Shown: positions 52,785-60,624 of the stretch, piece after piece
How positions within the stretch are numbered: position 1 is the stretch's first letter
Layout of the letters: the number at the start of each line of letters is the position of its first letter
Assembly (NCBI GenBank): GCA_023150345.1
Contig: JAKLLB010000012.1
Coordinates: forward strand, 1-64,000
Length of the DNA: 64,000 nucleotides
Direction of reading: 5' to 3'
Origin: Aquabacterium sp.
GTDB lineage: Bacteria > Pseudomonadota > Gammaproteobacteria > Burkholderiales > Burkholderiaceae_C
Position numbers and translations under genes: made by a program
Notes under the pieces: model-generated
What the model was told of the DNA's origin: nothing
The model's input: the letters and a program-made list of their open reading frames with translations, nothing else
Database searches by the model: none

Positions 52785-53762
52785 ATGCACGCATGGTTCT
52801 GCGACAACCCCGTGGGCGTCGACGCCCTGCAGTGGCGCGAAGCGCCCACGCCCGAGCCCGGCCCGGGCGAGATCCGGGTGGCGGTGCGCGCGGCCAGCCT
52901 GAATTTTCCGGACCTGCTCATCGTGCAGAACAAGTACCAGATCAAGCCGCCGCTGCCCTTCGTGCCCGGCTCGGAGTACGCCGGCGTGGTGGATGCACTG
53001 GGTCCGGGCGTGACCGGCCTGGCGCTGGGGGATCGGGTGGCGGCGCTCGGGGGCACAGGCGGGTTCGGCACCCATGCCATCGTGCCCGCAGAACGGGTGA
53101 TGCCCGTGCCAAGCGGCTTCGACTTCGAGCATGCCGCCGCATTCATGTTCACCTACGGTACCTCTTGGCATGCGCTCATGGACCGCGGCGCGCTGCAGCC
53201 CGGTGAAACCGTGCTGGTGCTGGGTGCCGCAGGCGGCGTTGGCAGCTCCGCTGTTCAGATCGCCCGGGCCGCCGGCGCACGGGTGATCGGCGCAGCCTCC
53301 ACCGACGAGAAGTGCGCGCTGGCCCGATCGCTCGGCGCCGAAGCCACCATCAACTACCGGACCGAGGACATCCGCGATGCGCTCAAGAAGCTCACCGACG
53401 GCAAGGGACCCGACGTGGTCTACGACCCGGTGGGCGGCGACCTCGCCGAGCCCGTTCTGCGCTCGGTGGCATGGCGCGGGCGCTACCTGGTCATCGGTTT
53501 TGCCTCGGGCACGATCCCTTCGGTGCCATTGAACCTTCCGCTGCTCAAGGGCGTCTCGATCGTGGGCGTGTTCTGGGGTCAGTACGTCCAGCGCGAACCG
53601 CGTGCCAACGCGGCGATGCTCGCGCGTTTGTCCGAGTGGGCGGCCGAAGGCAAGCTCAAGCCCGCCATCGACCGCGCGCTTGCGATGAGTGAGCTGCACG
53701 CTGCCTATGCCCGCATGAACAACCGAGAGGTGCTGGGCAAGGTGGTGTTGGTCAACGCGTAA
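52785..53762 (+). CDS. NADPH:quinone oxidoreductase family protein
   Basis: 325 residues of the zinc-independent MDR superfamily. The GroES-like half has PEPGPGEIRVAVRAASLNFPDLLI and FVPGSEYAGVVDALG. The Rossmann half has the NAD(P) motif VLVLGAAGGVGSSAVQIA, followed by YDPVGGDLAEP and LVIGFASG. The catalytic zinc cysteines of alcohol dehydrogenases are absent. GGAG precedes the ATG at 52785. The substrate (quinone, crotonyl-CoA type or other enone) cannot be fixed from sequence. Confidence 0.88.
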   Translation: MHAWFCDNPVGVDALQWREAPTPEPGPGEIRVAVRAASLNFPDLLIVQNKYQIKPPLPFVPGSEYAGVVDALGPGVTGLALGDRVAALGGTGGFGTHAIVPAERVMPVPSGFDFEHAAAFMFTYGTSWHALMDRGALQPGETVLVLGAAGGVGSSAVQIARAAGARVIGAASTDEKCALARSLGAEATINYRTEDIRDALKKLTDGKGPDVVYDPVGGDLAEPVLRSVAWRGRYLVIGFASGTIPSVPLNLPLLKGVSIVGVFWGQYVQREPRANAAMLARLSEWAAEGKLKPAIDRALAMSELHAAYARMNNREVLGKVVLVNA

Positions 53763-53787
53763 GCATTGGTGACAACAGTGCCCGCTT

Positions 53788-53808
53788 CCCCCCCGTCGGA
53801 GGGGGGGG
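53788..53808. repeat. C7/G8 homopolymer hairpin before the response regulator gene
   Basis: Seven C (53788-53794), loop GTCGGA, then eight G (53801-53808), about 48 bases before the regulator ATG. It can fold into a 7-bp stem and could change length by slippage. The frame of the regulator stays open through it, so an N-terminally extended form cannot be excluded. Confidence 0.6.
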
Positions 53809-53855
53809 TGCGCAAGGCATCTGCGCTAGCATCCCGAGCCGGGAGATGCTGTGCC

Positions 53856-54587
53856 ATGGCCGTCAAGGTCCTCATACTCGAAGACAACCCGGTAGCGCGG
53901 GGCTTTCTGTGCCGGGTGGTGCGTGAAAGCTTCAGCGACACCATCACGATCACCGAGGCCGGCGATCTGGAAACGGCGCGTGCGCATATCGCCATTGCGG
54001 GCGGGCCCACGGGCCTGCACGGCGTCGATCCATTCAAGCTCATACTGCTCGACCTCGAGTTGCCCGACGGCAGCGGCATGGAACTGCTGGCCGAACTCAA
54101 GCAGTACCCGGCCACCAAGATCGTCACCACGCTGTACTCGGACGACGATCACCTGTTTCCTGCCCTGCAGTGCGGAGCCGACGGCTACCTGCTCAAGGAA
54201 GACCGCTTCGAGGTGCTGGTGGAGGAACTGCAGAAGATCGTGCGCGGGCAGCCGCCCCTGTCGCCCGCCATTGCCCGCCGCCTGCTCACGCACTTCCGAA
54301 GCGGCGACCGACCGGCAGGCGCGACCCCCGATTCCGGCTTTGCACCGCTCAACTTCGACAGCCGGCCCGTGCCCATCGAACGGCCGCCCGAGCATGACCG
54401 CCTCACGCCTCGCGAAAGCGAGGTGCTCACCTTTCTGAGCAAGGGCTTCACCATCAAGGAAATCGCGAGCCTGATGGGCATCAAGTGGTTCACGGTCAAC
54501 GACCACATCAAGTCCATCTACAAGAAGCTCAACGTGTCCAGCCGCGCCGAGGCCGCCGTCCTGGCCACCAAGCACGGCCTGGTCTGA
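53856..54587 (+). CDS. NarL/FixJ-type response regulator
   Basis: 243 residues. The receiver has the acidic pair in LILEDNP, phosphoacceptor Asp in LILLDLELPDGSG and Lys in GYLLKED. The output is a LuxR helix-turn-helix: LTPRESEVLTFLSKGFTIKEIASLMG, then FTVNDHIKSIYKKLNV. The linker of about 60 residues is Pro/Arg-rich. The ATG at 53856 is preceded by GGGAG; the frame is open upstream to 53766 but that part is low-complexity. It pairs with the histidine kinase 49 bases downstream. Target genes are unknown; the neighbouring catabolic cluster is one candidate only by proximity. Confidence 0.9.
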   Translation: MAVKVLILEDNPVARGFLCRVVRESFSDTITITEAGDLETARAHIAIAGGPTGLHGVDPFKLILLDLELPDGSGMELLAELKQYPATKIVTTLYSDDDHLFPALQCGADGYLLKEDRFEVLVEELQKIVRGQPPLSPAIARRLLTHFRSGDRPAGATPDSGFAPLNFDSRPVPIERPPEHDRLTPRESEVLTFLSKGFTIKEIASLMGIKWFTVNDHIKSIYKKLNVSSRAEAAVLATKHGLV

Positions 54588-54636
54588 GCACCGACAGGCC
54601 CATCCGCCGCGGCTGCCCGGCCGCGCACTACCACGC

Positions 54637-56916
54637 ATGAACTCGGCATCGGTCCAGCCCAGCGACGCGAATGCCCGCGCCACGACCGGCCTGCGAACCG
54701 AGTCGCTCAGCGACTCGCGCTGGGTCGACCAGGCGCTGCTGCCGCGTCGCTCGGCACTGTCGCGCTGGGTGGGCTGGCGCCTGCGCGTGCTGGTGGTGCT
54801 GGCCCTGCTGGGCAGCCTGTGCCTGTTCGCCATGGTGCGGGCCGTGGCGGCCTGGCCCAGCATCCAGGCCGACTGGCGCCTCACCCCTGCGCTGCGCATC
54901 GAGCTGGTCGCCGCATCCGACCCTGCGTTGGCGCGGCACACGGGGCGTGGGCTGGTGGCGGTGGAGGGCTCGGACGGTTCGCGGCAGGTCGCCGACGTCC
55001 ACCTGGCTCGCCGATCACTGCGCTGGATGGTCGACAGTGCCGATCGCGCGCGCCAGGCGCAGGCGCAGGACCGCTTGGCAGGCACGTTGGCAGCGGGCCG
55101 TCTGCACCTGCACTTCGACGACGGCGGCCGCGTCGAAGTCACGCCGGCGCCGCGCGGATTCTCCGGCCTGGGCGCGCTGTTCTGGCTGCTGTGCGCACTG
55201 GCCCTCGTGGTCTACCTGATCGGCGCCGTGATCGCGCTGGCCGCGCCCAACGTGGCCAACCTGCTCTACGCCGTGGTGGCGCTGGCCCAGAGCGGCAACC
55301 TGGCCTTGATCGCAACCGAGTCGTTGAGCGGGCTGGGCACGGCCCCGGGGTTTGCGCAAACCGACCTGGCACTGCGTACCCTGCTCGACATGATCACGGC
55401 AGCGGCCGTGGTGCATGCCAGCCTGACACACCCCACCCGCCTACCGCACGCACGCGTGTGGTTGTCCGCCACCTGGATCGTGGCGCTGCTGTTCGCACTG
55501 CAGACCGCTGCCGTTGGATTGCCCTACCAATGGTCGGCCACCCAGGCGCTGCTCATCGCCATGGGGGTGGCATTCGCCGCGGCACTGACCTGGTCGTACC
55601 GAGTCGATCCTCACCCCTATGCGATCGTGCTGCGGCGCCTGGGCTGGATGGCCAACGGCACGCTCGTGCTGCTCACCATGGCGGTTGCCGCCACGACGCG
55701 GGATCACCACCTGCACTTCATGGTGACGACGATCGGCTCCGTGGTCTGGTACGTCTTCTTCGCGTCGCTGTTGCTGCTGGTGCCCTTCATGGCACGCTCG
55801 CGCCACGTGATGCGCGAGTTCGCGGTGCTGGCGGGCATCAGCGCAGTGGCCACGTCGCTCGATGTGCTGCTCGTCTCGGCATTCGCGCTCGATCCGCTGG
55901 CGTCGCTCTCGCTTTCTATCGCCATTTCGCTGGCTCTGTACACCGCCGCCCGCCACTGGATGCAGACCCAGCTCGGAGGCGGCACGGTGTCGGCTGAGCG
56001 CATGTTCGAAGGGTTGTTCCGTGTGGCCCGTGAGATCGAATCCGATCCGCGCAAGACCACCGATCAGCTCACCCGCATGCTGCGCGAGTGGTACGAGCCG
56101 CTCGAGACCCAAACGGTGGTTCGCACCGCATCGCGTGCACGCGTGGCACCGGATGGTTCGACCATGGTGGTGCCCGTGCCGGCTTTGGCCACCGACGCCG
56201 GTGACGCGGAAGCCACGGCCGCCATCCTGCTGCGCTATGCCCGACGAGGCCGCCGCCTCTTTACGGTGGACGACGCTCGCCTCATCGACCGCGTGCTCGA
56301 GCAACTGCGCCGCGCCGTGGCATTCGATCGTGCGGTCGAACAGGGTCGCGGCGAAGAACGCCTGCGCATTGCCCAAGACCTGCACGACGACATCGGCGCC
56401 CGGTTGCTGACGCTGATGTACAAGGCCGAGAACGCGGAGCTCGAAGAGTACATTCGGCACACACTGCAGGACTTGAAGACGCTCACCCGCGGACTGGCGG
56501 CGTCGACCCACCGATTGTCGGACTCCACAGCCGAGTGGAAGGCCGACATCACCCAAAGGTTGCAGGCCACCCAGTGCGATCTGAGCTGGTCGTTCACCGC
56601 CGACCGCGACATTCCGCTCACGGTGATCCAGTGGTCCGGCATCACGCGCATCCTGCGCGAACTGGTCAACAACATCATCGCCCACGCCCACGCCTCCCAG
56701 GTGCAGATCCACTGCGCCTACGAGCGCGGTCGGCTCACGCTTCACATCGCCGACGACGGCATTGGCCGCAACCCCGCGGCCTGGTCACACGGCCTGGGCC
56801 TGGGTGGCGTGCGCAAGCGCGTGAAGTTGCTCGGCGGCGATGTCGCCTGGCACGAGCGCGAAGGGCATGGCATCGCCTGCGACGTGCGACTGCCGTTGCT
56901 GGGGCCGAGGCGCTGA
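54637..56916 (+). CDS. NarX-type sensor histidine kinase with multi-helix N-terminus
   Basis: 759 residues. One helix (VLVVLALLGSLCLFAMV), a periplasmic part of about 110 residues, then six or seven helices (residues 180-450), an arrangement like 7TM sensor kinases. The cytoplasmic part includes a GAF-like stretch (TVDDARLIDRVLEQLRR), the HisKA_3 phosphoacceptor His in ERLRIAQDLHDDIGARLLTL, and ATPase motifs ELVNNIIAHAHAS, IADDGIGRN and LGLGGVRKRVKLLGGD. No known ligand motif is seen. It is the partner of the upstream NarL-type regulator. Confidence 0.9.
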   Translation: MNSASVQPSDANARATTGLRTESLSDSRWVDQALLPRRSALSRWVGWRLRVLVVLALLGSLCLFAMVRAVAAWPSIQADWRLTPALRIELVAASDPALARHTGRGLVAVEGSDGSRQVADVHLARRSLRWMVDSADRARQAQAQDRLAGTLAAGRLHLHFDDGGRVEVTPAPRGFSGLGALFWLLCALALVVYLIGAVIALAAPNVANLLYAVVALAQSGNLALIATESLSGLGTAPGFAQTDLALRTLLDMITAAAVVHASLTHPTRLPHARVWLSATWIVALLFALQTAAVGLPYQWSATQALLIAMGVAFAAALTWSYRVDPHPYAIVLRRLGWMANGTLVLLTMAVAATTRDHHLHFMVTTIGSVVWYVFFASLLLLVPFMARSRHVMREFAVLAGISAVATSLDVLLVSAFALDPLASLSLSIAISLALYTAARHWMQTQLGGGTVSAERMFEGLFRVAREIESDPRKTTDQLTRMLREWYEPLETQTVVRTASRARVAPDGSTMVVPVPALATDAGDAEATAAILLRYARRGRRLFTVDDARLIDRVLEQLRRAVAFDRAVEQGRGEERLRIAQDLHDDIGARLLTLMYKAENAELEEYIRHTLQDLKTLTRGLAASTHRLSDSTAEWKADITQRLQATQCDLSWSFTADRDIPLTVIQWSGITRILRELVNNIIAHAHASQVQIHCAYERGRLTLHIADDGIGRNPAAWSHGLGLGGVRKRVKLLGGDVAWHEREGHGIACDVRLPLLGPRR

Positions 56917-56998
56917 GCCTCGGCTCGGCGCGCAGTTCGGCTGAAGCAGCGGCCCGCCGACGCGAGGCGGGTTTGTCCTCATGCGCGTCCGGCACGAA

Positions 56999-57006
56999 TG
57001 TATACA
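56999..57006. promoter_or_regulatory. Palindromic TGTATACA, candidate GntR operator
   Basis: A perfect 8-bp palindrome 64 bases before the GntR start codon at 57070. FCD-type GntR regulators often bind short GT/AC palindromes and repress themselves; a role here is inference. The ATG of a longer reading at 56998 overlaps it, which argues against that start. Confidence 0.4.
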
Positions 57007-57069
57007 GTATCCACAGACGCGAGCCAGATCGACTCGTCGAGTCGACCGGCCTGCGCGTGGAGACGGCCC

Positions 57070-57819
57070 TTGACCGCACGCACACTCTCGCCGGTTCAGC
57101 GCCCACGGGCGCTGGCCGATCAGGTCTACCAGGCGCTGCGTGACCAGCTGCGCGCGGGGGCCATCGGTGCCGGCAACGCGCTGCAAGAGGTTCAACTGGC
57201 CAACCAGCTCGGGGTGTCGCGCACACCCGTGCGCGAGGCGCTGGCCCGTTTGGCCAGCGAAGGCCTGCTGGCGGCGCATGGGCGCAGCTTCACCGTCCCC
57301 GCACTCACGTTGGACGACGTGGAAGACATCTACGAGTTGCGCTTCCTGATCGAGCCGGCGGCCATCCGCCGCATCGCGCCGTTGACGGCAGACCCTCGCA
57401 CGCGCTCCACCATCGACGGCGCTTTGGCCGACACGGTCGCTGCGCACGATGCCGGCGATACCGATGCGTTTCGCGATGCCAACGTGCGCTACCGCGCGGC
57501 CTGGCTCGCCCTTGTGCCCAACACCCGCCTGGTGCGCATGATCGAGCTCTATGCCGATCACATGCAGCACATTCGGGCGTTGACCCTGGGGCAACCGAAG
57601 GTGCGCACCATCGTTCTCCACGGCCTGCAACGAATCACCGCAGCCCTGACCGCCGGGGATGGGGACGCCGCTGCCGCTGCCGTCCACGAACACCTCAAGC
57701 ACGCGCGCCAGGCTTTCGTCGATGCACTCGGGTTTGGCGACCCGCCGCCATCGCCACCTGCGACCCCGCGCGCCACCGCGCCCGAGCGCGAATCCTGCAG
57801 CCCGCAGGCCGGAAGGTAG
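57070..57819 (+). CDS. GntR-family (FCD/FadR type) transcriptional regulator
   Basis: 249 residues. The winged helix is ADQVYQALRDQLRAGAI through LANQLGVSRTPVREALARLASEGLL; the FCD ligand-binding part follows (VEDIYELRFLIEPAAIRRIA, YADHMQHIRAL, AAVHEHLKHARQAF). This family represses catabolic operons and responds to acyl or sugar-acid ligands. I use TTG at 57070, set by a GGAG site, because the family starts near here; an ATG at 56998 adds 24 residues over a likely operator. Five bases before the thiolase gene, so it should control the operon it heads. Confidence 0.85.
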   Translation: MTARTLSPVQRPRALADQVYQALRDQLRAGAIGAGNALQEVQLANQLGVSRTPVREALARLASEGLLAAHGRSFTVPALTLDDVEDIYELRFLIEPAAIRRIAPLTADPRTRSTIDGALADTVAAHDAGDTDAFRDANVRYRAAWLALVPNTRLVRMIELYADHMQHIRALTLGQPKVRTIVLHGLQRITAALTAGDGDAAAAAVHEHLKHARQAFVDALGFGDPPPSPPATPRATAPERESCSPQAGR

Positions 57820-57824
57820 TCAAA

Positions 57825-59030
57825 ATGAGCCTGAAAGCCGTCATCCCCTACGGCGCCTACTGGAGCACGCCATTCGCGCGCTGGCAGGGCGCCTTTGCCC
57901 ATTTGCACAGCGTCGAGTTCGCGGCTCATGTCGTGCGGGCCGAGCTTGCTCGGCGCCGGATCGACCCATCGGTGTTCGACCACGGGGTGCTGGGCATCTC
58001 GGTGCCGCAGAAACACGCGTTCTATGGCCTGCCCTGGCTGACCGGACTGGCCGGCATGCCCGCGGTGGGTGGTCCCACCCTGATGCAGGCCTGTGCCACC
58101 GGCGTGCGCACCCTGCTGGCCGCGGTGCAGGAAATCCAGTCGGACATGGCCACCACGGCCCTGGTGGTCAACACCGATCGCACCAGCAATGGTCCGCACC
58201 TGTACTACCCCAACCCGCGCGGCCCGGGCGGCACCGGCGCCGCCGAAGACTGGGTGATGGACAACTTCGGATGCGACCCCTTGGGCGGACACGCGATGCT
58301 GGCCACCGCCGAGAACGTGGCGCGCCGCCACGGCATCGGCACCGCCGAGCAGCATGAGGTGGTACTGGTGCGCGAGCAGCAGTACGCCCACGCCCTGGCA
58401 GACGGTGCAGCGTTTCTAAAACGTTACATGAGCCTGCCATTCGAGGTGCCTGCACCTGGCTACAAGAAGGTGGCCGCCCGCCTGGAAGGCGACGAAGGCG
58501 TGAGCCGCTCCACGGCCGAGGGCCTGGCCGCGCTCAAGCCGGTGATGCCGGGTGGCACCGTCACCTACGGCGCGCAGACGCATCCGGCCGATGGCAATGC
58601 CGGCTTGGTGGTCACCACGGCTGAACGTGCCCGCGAGCTCGCCACCGACCCCAAGATCGCCGTGCGCCTGCTCGGCTTCGGCCAGGCACGGGTGGAGCTG
58701 GCCTACATGCCCGAGGCACCGGCCCCCGCCGCCGCTCGGGCGCTGGCGCAGGCCGGCCTGGCCATCGGCGACATGGCGGTGATCAAGACGCACAACCCCT
58801 TTGCGCTGAACGATCTGCTGTTCGCTCGGGTGATGGGCGTCGACTGGCAGCCGCTCAACCCCTACGGCTGCTCATTGGTGTGGGGCCACCCGCAAGCACC
58901 GATGGGCACGCGCGCCATCATCGAGCTGATCGAGACGCTGGCGCTGCGCGGCGGTGGGCGCGGCCTGTTCACCGGCTGCGCAGCCGGCGATACCGCGATG
59001 GCGGTGGTCGTCGAAGTGGGCGACGCCTGA
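57825..59030 (+). CDS. Thiolase-family acyltransferase
   Basis: 401 residues. Nucleophile Cys90 is in MQACATGVRTL, His355 in GHPQAPMGTR, and Cys385 in TGCAAGDTAMA, the usual thiolase arrangement. The NEAFA motif is replaced by NPFA (residues 324-327), and PQ follows GH where many thiolases have PxG, so this is a divergent branch, perhaps SCP-2/acetyltransferase-like. It should cleave or form a beta-keto acyl-CoA. It lies between the regulator and an acyl-CoA ligase (10-base gap), consistent with thiolysis of a beta-keto acyl-CoA product. Confidence 0.85.
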   Translation: MSLKAVIPYGAYWSTPFARWQGAFAHLHSVEFAAHVVRAELARRRIDPSVFDHGVLGISVPQKHAFYGLPWLTGLAGMPAVGGPTLMQACATGVRTLLAAVQEIQSDMATTALVVNTDRTSNGPHLYYPNPRGPGGTGAAEDWVMDNFGCDPLGGHAMLATAENVARRHGIGTAEQHEVVLVREQQYAHALADGAAFLKRYMSLPFEVPAPGYKKVAARLEGDEGVSRSTAEGLAALKPVMPGGTVTYGAQTHPADGNAGLVVTTAERARELATDPKIAVRLLGFGQARVELAYMPEAPAPAAARALAQAGLAIGDMAVIKTHNPFALNDLLFARVMGVDWQPLNPYGCSLVWGHPQAPMGTRAIIELIETLALRGGGRGLFTGCAAGDTAMAVVVEVGDA

Positions 59031-59040
59031 GGGAGCGACC

Positions 59041-60624
59041 GTGGAACTGCTGCCCGGCGACTGGATCCACGCGGCCTCGGCACGCTGCGCCAGCAAGCCC
59101 GCGCTGGTGTGCGCCGAGGGCACCTGGGGCTACGACCGTCTGGCGCGCGAGGTGGAGCAGTGCCAGCGCGCGCTGGCGGCGGCAGGGGTAGGACGCGGCC
59201 AGGTGGTGGCCTGGCTGGGGCTGAACAGCGCGACCATGCTGGCCATGCTGTTTGCCTGCGCGCGCGTGGGCGCGGTGTTCGTGCCGATGAACTGGCGCCT
59301 GGCGCCGCCCGAGCACCGCGCCATGCTGGCCGAATGCGAACCGGTGCTGATGTTTGCCGACGCACCGTTTGCCACGCCCAGCGCTGCCCAAGCGGTAGCC
59401 CCCGCGCGCACGCGCTGCGTCGCGGCCGGTGCGGACCTGCCAGCCGGCTGGCTGCCCTGGGCGGCCTTCATCGAGGCAGGCACACTGGCGCCGAAGGCGG
59501 CCGATTCTGCGCAGCGTGCGGCAGTCGAGCCCCAGGCGCCGCTGCTGCTGTGCTACACGTCGGGTTCGACCGGTCGCCCCAAGGGCGTGCTGCTGTCGCA
59601 CGACGCCCTGTGCGCCAATGCCGACGCCAGCGTGGACATGCACGGCATGTCCGACACCGATCGGGTGCTCACCACACTGCCCCTGTTCCATGTGGGCGGC
59701 CTGAACATCCAGACCCTTCCCGCGCTGCGCCAGGGCTGCACCGTGGTGCTGCACGCCAAGTTCGATGCCGAGGCCACGCTGGCGGCCATCGAGCAGCACC
59801 GCGTCACCCTGACGGTGCTGGTTCCCGCGCAGCTCGACGCGGTGATGGCCCTGCCTCGCTGGCCGGCGGCTGACCTTTCCAGCCTGCACGCCATCTCCAC
59901 CGGCTCCACGGTGGTGCCTGAACGGCTCATCCAGGCCATTCATGCCCGCGGCGTGCCGCTGATCCAGGTCTGGGGCGCCACCGAAACGTCGCCCATCGCG
60001 GCCTGCCAGCATGCCGACGAGGCCTATCACACGGTGTGTTCGTCCGGGCGCGCAGCCAAGGGCGTGGCGCTGCGCATCGCCGACATCGATGGCCAACCGC
60101 TGCCCGCGGGTCAGTCCGGCGAGATCCTGGTGCGAGGACGCAATGTCATGAGCGGCTACTGGCGCGACCCCGCCGCCACCGCCCGGGCGCTGGTCGACGG
60201 CTGGTATCACTCGGGTGACCGCGGCCGGCTGGATGCCGATGGCTTCCTGTGGGTCGACGGCCGGCTCAAGGACATGATCATTTCCGGCGGCGAGAACGTG
60301 AGCCCGGCCGAAGTGGAAACCGTCCTGCAGGAAAGCCCCGACATCGCCGAGGCTTCGGTGGTCGGGCGCCCGGACACACGCTGGGGCGAGCTGGTGGTGG
60401 CGGTGGTCGTGCCCCGCCCCGGCGCGTCACTCACGCCGGCCACGGTGATGGCCCGGCTGGACGGCCGCATCGCTCGCTACAAGCAGCCCAAGCAGGTGTT
60501 CATCGTCGACGCGCTGCCACGAACCGCGCTCGGCAAGGTGCGCAAGGAAGACGTGCGCGCATTGGTTGCGCGGCTGGCCGACGAGGCCGCCACCGCCCCA
60601 CCCTCCAGGGAGTCCACCGCATGA
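59041..60624 (+). CDS. AMP-dependent acyl-CoA ligase
   Basis: 527 residues. ANL-superfamily enzyme that makes an acyl-CoA from a carboxylic acid. Motifs: YTSGSTGRPKGVLLSH, GATETSP, YHSGDRGRLDADGF, GRLKDMIISGGENV and the catalytic Lys in RTALGKVRKED. The GTG start at 59041 is set by GGGAG five bases upstream. Its stop overlaps the next start codon (ATGA at 60621-60624), implying coupling with the HyuA-like gene. In this context it could activate a beta-keto acid formed by the HyuA/HyuB pair; the real substrate is unknown. Confidence 0.88.
   Translation: MELLPGDWIHAASARCASKPALVCAEGTWGYDRLAREVEQCQRALAAAGVGRGQVVAWLGLNSATMLAMLFACARVGAVFVPMNWRLAPPEHRAMLAECEPVLMFADAPFATPSAAQAVAPARTRCVAAGADLPAGWLPWAAFIEAGTLAPKAADSAQRAAVEPQAPLLLCYTSGSTGRPKGVLLSHDALCANADASVDMHGMSDTDRVLTTLPLFHVGGLNIQTLPALRQGCTVVLHAKFDAEATLAAIEQHRVTLTVLVPAQLDAVMALPRWPAADLSSLHAISTGSTVVPERLIQAIHARGVPLIQVWGATETSPIAACQHADEAYHTVCSSGRAAKGVALRIADIDGQPLPAGQSGEILVRGRNVMSGYWRDPAATARALVDGWYHSGDRGRLDADGFLWVDGRLKDMIISGGENVSPAEVETVLQESPDIAEASVVGRPDTRWGELVVAVVVPRPGASLTPATVMARLDGRIARYKQPKQVFIVDALPRTALGKVRKEDVRALVARLADEAATAPPSRESTA

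Noticed and set aside
53766..53855. Extended N-terminus for the NarL-type regulator
   Set aside because: The extra 30 residues are low-complexity and run through the C/G tract; the receiver domain starts properly at the ATG at 53856. Kept only as a caveat in the findings.
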